Below are positions 63,131 through 64,000 of a stretch of DNA of 64,000 bases, one piece after another; position 1 is the first letter of the stretch, and each line of letters opens with the position of its first letter. Position numbers and translations under genes: made by a program. Origin of the DNA: DAITAZ01 sp036824045 (GTDB taxonomy: Bacteria > Pseudomonadota > Gammaproteobacteria > Burkholderiales > Rhodocyclaceae); the NCBI GenBank assembly GCA_036824045.1, contig DAITAZ010000003.1:100159-164158 (forward strand), read 5' to 3'. Under the pieces are notes generated by a model. It had not been told where the DNA came from. It did no database searches and worked only from the letters and a program-made list of their open reading frames with translations.

Positions 63131-63892
63131 ATGCAGACATCCGCCACGCATCTGGTGCTCATCCCAAGTTACAACCCTGGCCCCAAGGTCTTTGAAACCG
63201 TGCAGGCCGCCCGGGCCCAGTGGGCGCCGGTATGGGTGGTGGTTGATGGCAGCACCGACGGCACCGGGGAGCAGTTGCTTGCCCAGGCGGCTGACGACCC
63301 GGGACTGGAGGTGGTGGTGTTGCCGCAAAATCAGGGCAAGGGCGCGGCGGTGCTCGAGGGCATCAGCCGGGCTGCGGCGTTGGGCTACACCCACGCCCTG
63401 ACCATGGACTCCGACGGCCAGCACCCCGCGGATCTGATTCCCCGCTTCATGGAAGCTTCGGCCCGGGAGCCACGGGCGATGGTGCTTGGCGTCCCGGTGT
63501 TCGACGCGGATGCCCCCCGGCTGCGGGTCAATGGCCGCAAGGTCTCCAACTGGTGGGCCAACCTGGAAACCTTGTGGACCGGCATAGGGGATTCGCTCTA
63601 CGGCTTCCGGGTCTATCCCATTGCGCCGTTGATGGCGGTGATGCGCCGTCAGCGCTGGATGCGCCGCTTCGACTTCGATCCGGAAGCGGTGGTGCGCTTA
63701 TGCTGGGCAGGCGTGCGGCCGGTCAATTGCCCGGCGCCGGTGCGCTACTTCCGTGCCGAGGAAGGCGGGGTGTCCCATTTCAACTATCTGCGGGACAACA
63801 CCTTGCTCACCTGGATGCACACCCGGCTCTTCCTCGGTTTCGTGCTGCGGCTGCCAGTGCTCGCCTGGCGCCGGCTCACGCGCCGCGCGTAG
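63131..63892 (+). CDS. Family 2 glycosyltransferase
   Basis: A 253-residue GT-A enzyme with LVLIPSYNPGPKVFETV at the N-terminus, VVVDGSTDGTGE, NQGKGAAVLEGI, the DxD-like MDSDGQHPADLIP, and DFDPEAVVRLCWAGVRP. It lacks a C-terminal transmembrane pair but ends in a hydrophobic, basic segment (LFLGFVLRLPVLAWRRL), perhaps a membrane anchor. Similar glycosyltransferases are part of aryl-polyene gene sets, as I recall. ATG 63131 lies 22 bases after the acyltransferase stop. It overlaps the convergent antiporter gene by 17 bases. Confidence 0.88.
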   Translation: MQTSATHLVLIPSYNPGPKVFETVQAARAQWAPVWVVVDGSTDGTGEQLLAQAADDPGLEVVVLPQNQGKGAAVLEGISRAAALGYTHALTMDSDGQHPADLIPRFMEASAREPRAMVLGVPVFDADAPRLRVNGRKVSNWWANLETLWTGIGDSLYGFRVYPIAPLMAVMRRQRWMRRFDFDPEAVVRLCWAGVRPVNCPAPVRYFRAEEGGVSHFNYLRDNTLLTWMHTRLFLGFVLRLPVLAWRRLTRRA

Positions 63893-64000
63893 GCTGCCAC
63901 AGCCCGATTTTCGGCAGCCAGCGGCGCAGGCCCGGCGTGGTGACGACGGTGCTGACGATGGCCATGATCACCAGCATGGTGAACATGTTCTGGGAGATCA
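63876..64000 (-). CDS. Cation:proton antiporter, C-terminal end (partial)
   Basis: The minus strand carries an open frame from the window edge to a TGA at 63876-63878, encoding 40 residues: ISQNMFTMLVIMAIVSTVVT, then TPGLRRWLPKIGLWQPTRGA. The segment with two-proline TTPGL after a hydrophobic helix is the usual last transmembrane helix of CPA2-type Na+(K+)/H+ antiporters. The start and the rest of the protein lie beyond the window. Its tail overlaps the glycosyltransferase gene by 17 bases on the opposite strand and marks the end of the plus-strand operon. Confidence 0.72.
   Translation of the reverse strand, partial: ISQNMFTMLVIMAIVSTVVTTPGLRRWLPKIGLWQPTRGA

Overview
The window looks like chromosome of a betaproteobacterium, most likely order Rhodocyclales (Azoarcus/Thauera-like). 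The basis is high GC, protein sequences of betaproteobacterial type, an EF-P with Arg32 next to its rhamnosyltransferase EarP, the lexA-imuA-imuB arrangement, and a chorismatase of the 3-hydroxybenzoate type. The order-level call is inference. I see no insertion sequence, CRISPR array, prophage or plasmid gene set. Gene density is high and no gap between genes exceeds 300 bases. The longest gaps (about 250-280 bases, at 3473-3719, 11583-11840, 17230-17504, 18787-19065, 27620-27876 and 43294-43551) hold promoters, hairpins or nothing I recognise.

Left part (1-25 kb). This is mostly housekeeping. tRNA-Lys(CTT) diverges from lysS; rarA and serS follow. A group II truncated hemoglobin diverges from a chain of overlapping genes: 3-hydroxyacyl-CoA dehydrogenase, dusC, a TrmB-like methyltransferase and a YkgJ-type Cys protein. 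Next comes the SOS mutagenesis operon lexA-imuA-imuB on the minus strand, with a perfect CTGT-N8-ACAG box inside a larger palindrome. It is followed by a HugZ-like protein, an EEP-family hydrolase, a radical SAM protein and the earP-efp pair. A small AT-richer islet (17.2-18.9 kb) holds a lone ParA-type ATPase and an unrecognised small protein. Then come argF-argG, ppnP, yajQ, a glutamine amidotransferase, a Nudix hydrolase, a TerC-family membrane protein and a CobD/CbiB-like membrane protein.

Middle part (25-50 kb). This part has a thiolase, a secreted protein with two identical-spacing Cys repeats, a lone GspE/PilB ATPase, a 7TM-DISM hybrid histidine kinase, a bacteriohemerythrin with a Cys/His-rich tail, a patatin-like lipoprotein, dsbB, an EF-G-like GTPase, and a TAXI-family binding protein. 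DNA-repair genes are concentrated here: sbcDC (overlapping), uvrA and ssb, the last two separated by a YajR-like MFS transporter. tRNA-Thr(CGT) lies between sbcD and uvrA. An Hsp33 homologue that has lost half of its zinc-binding cysteines overlaps an ArsC-family reductase.

Right part (50-64 kb). A chemoreceptor with a C-terminal cytoplasmic sensor-like extension, a small methyltransferase and a LytS/LytR-type two-component pair come first. selU and selD follow, divergent, without selA or selB here. The last 7.6 kb is the most interesting stretch: PAP2 phosphatase, B12/radical SAM protein, then a tightly overlapping operon of FAD-dependent halogenase, XanB2/Hyg5-type chorismatase, MipA/OmpV outer-membrane protein, lysophospholipid acyltransferase and family-2 glycosyltransferase. 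These are the head-group, tailoring and lipid-attachment functions expected of a brominated aryl-polyene (xanthomonadin-like) pigment, but no ketosynthase, ACP or ligase core is visible in the window. The window ends in the C-terminus of a cation:proton antiporter on the minus strand.
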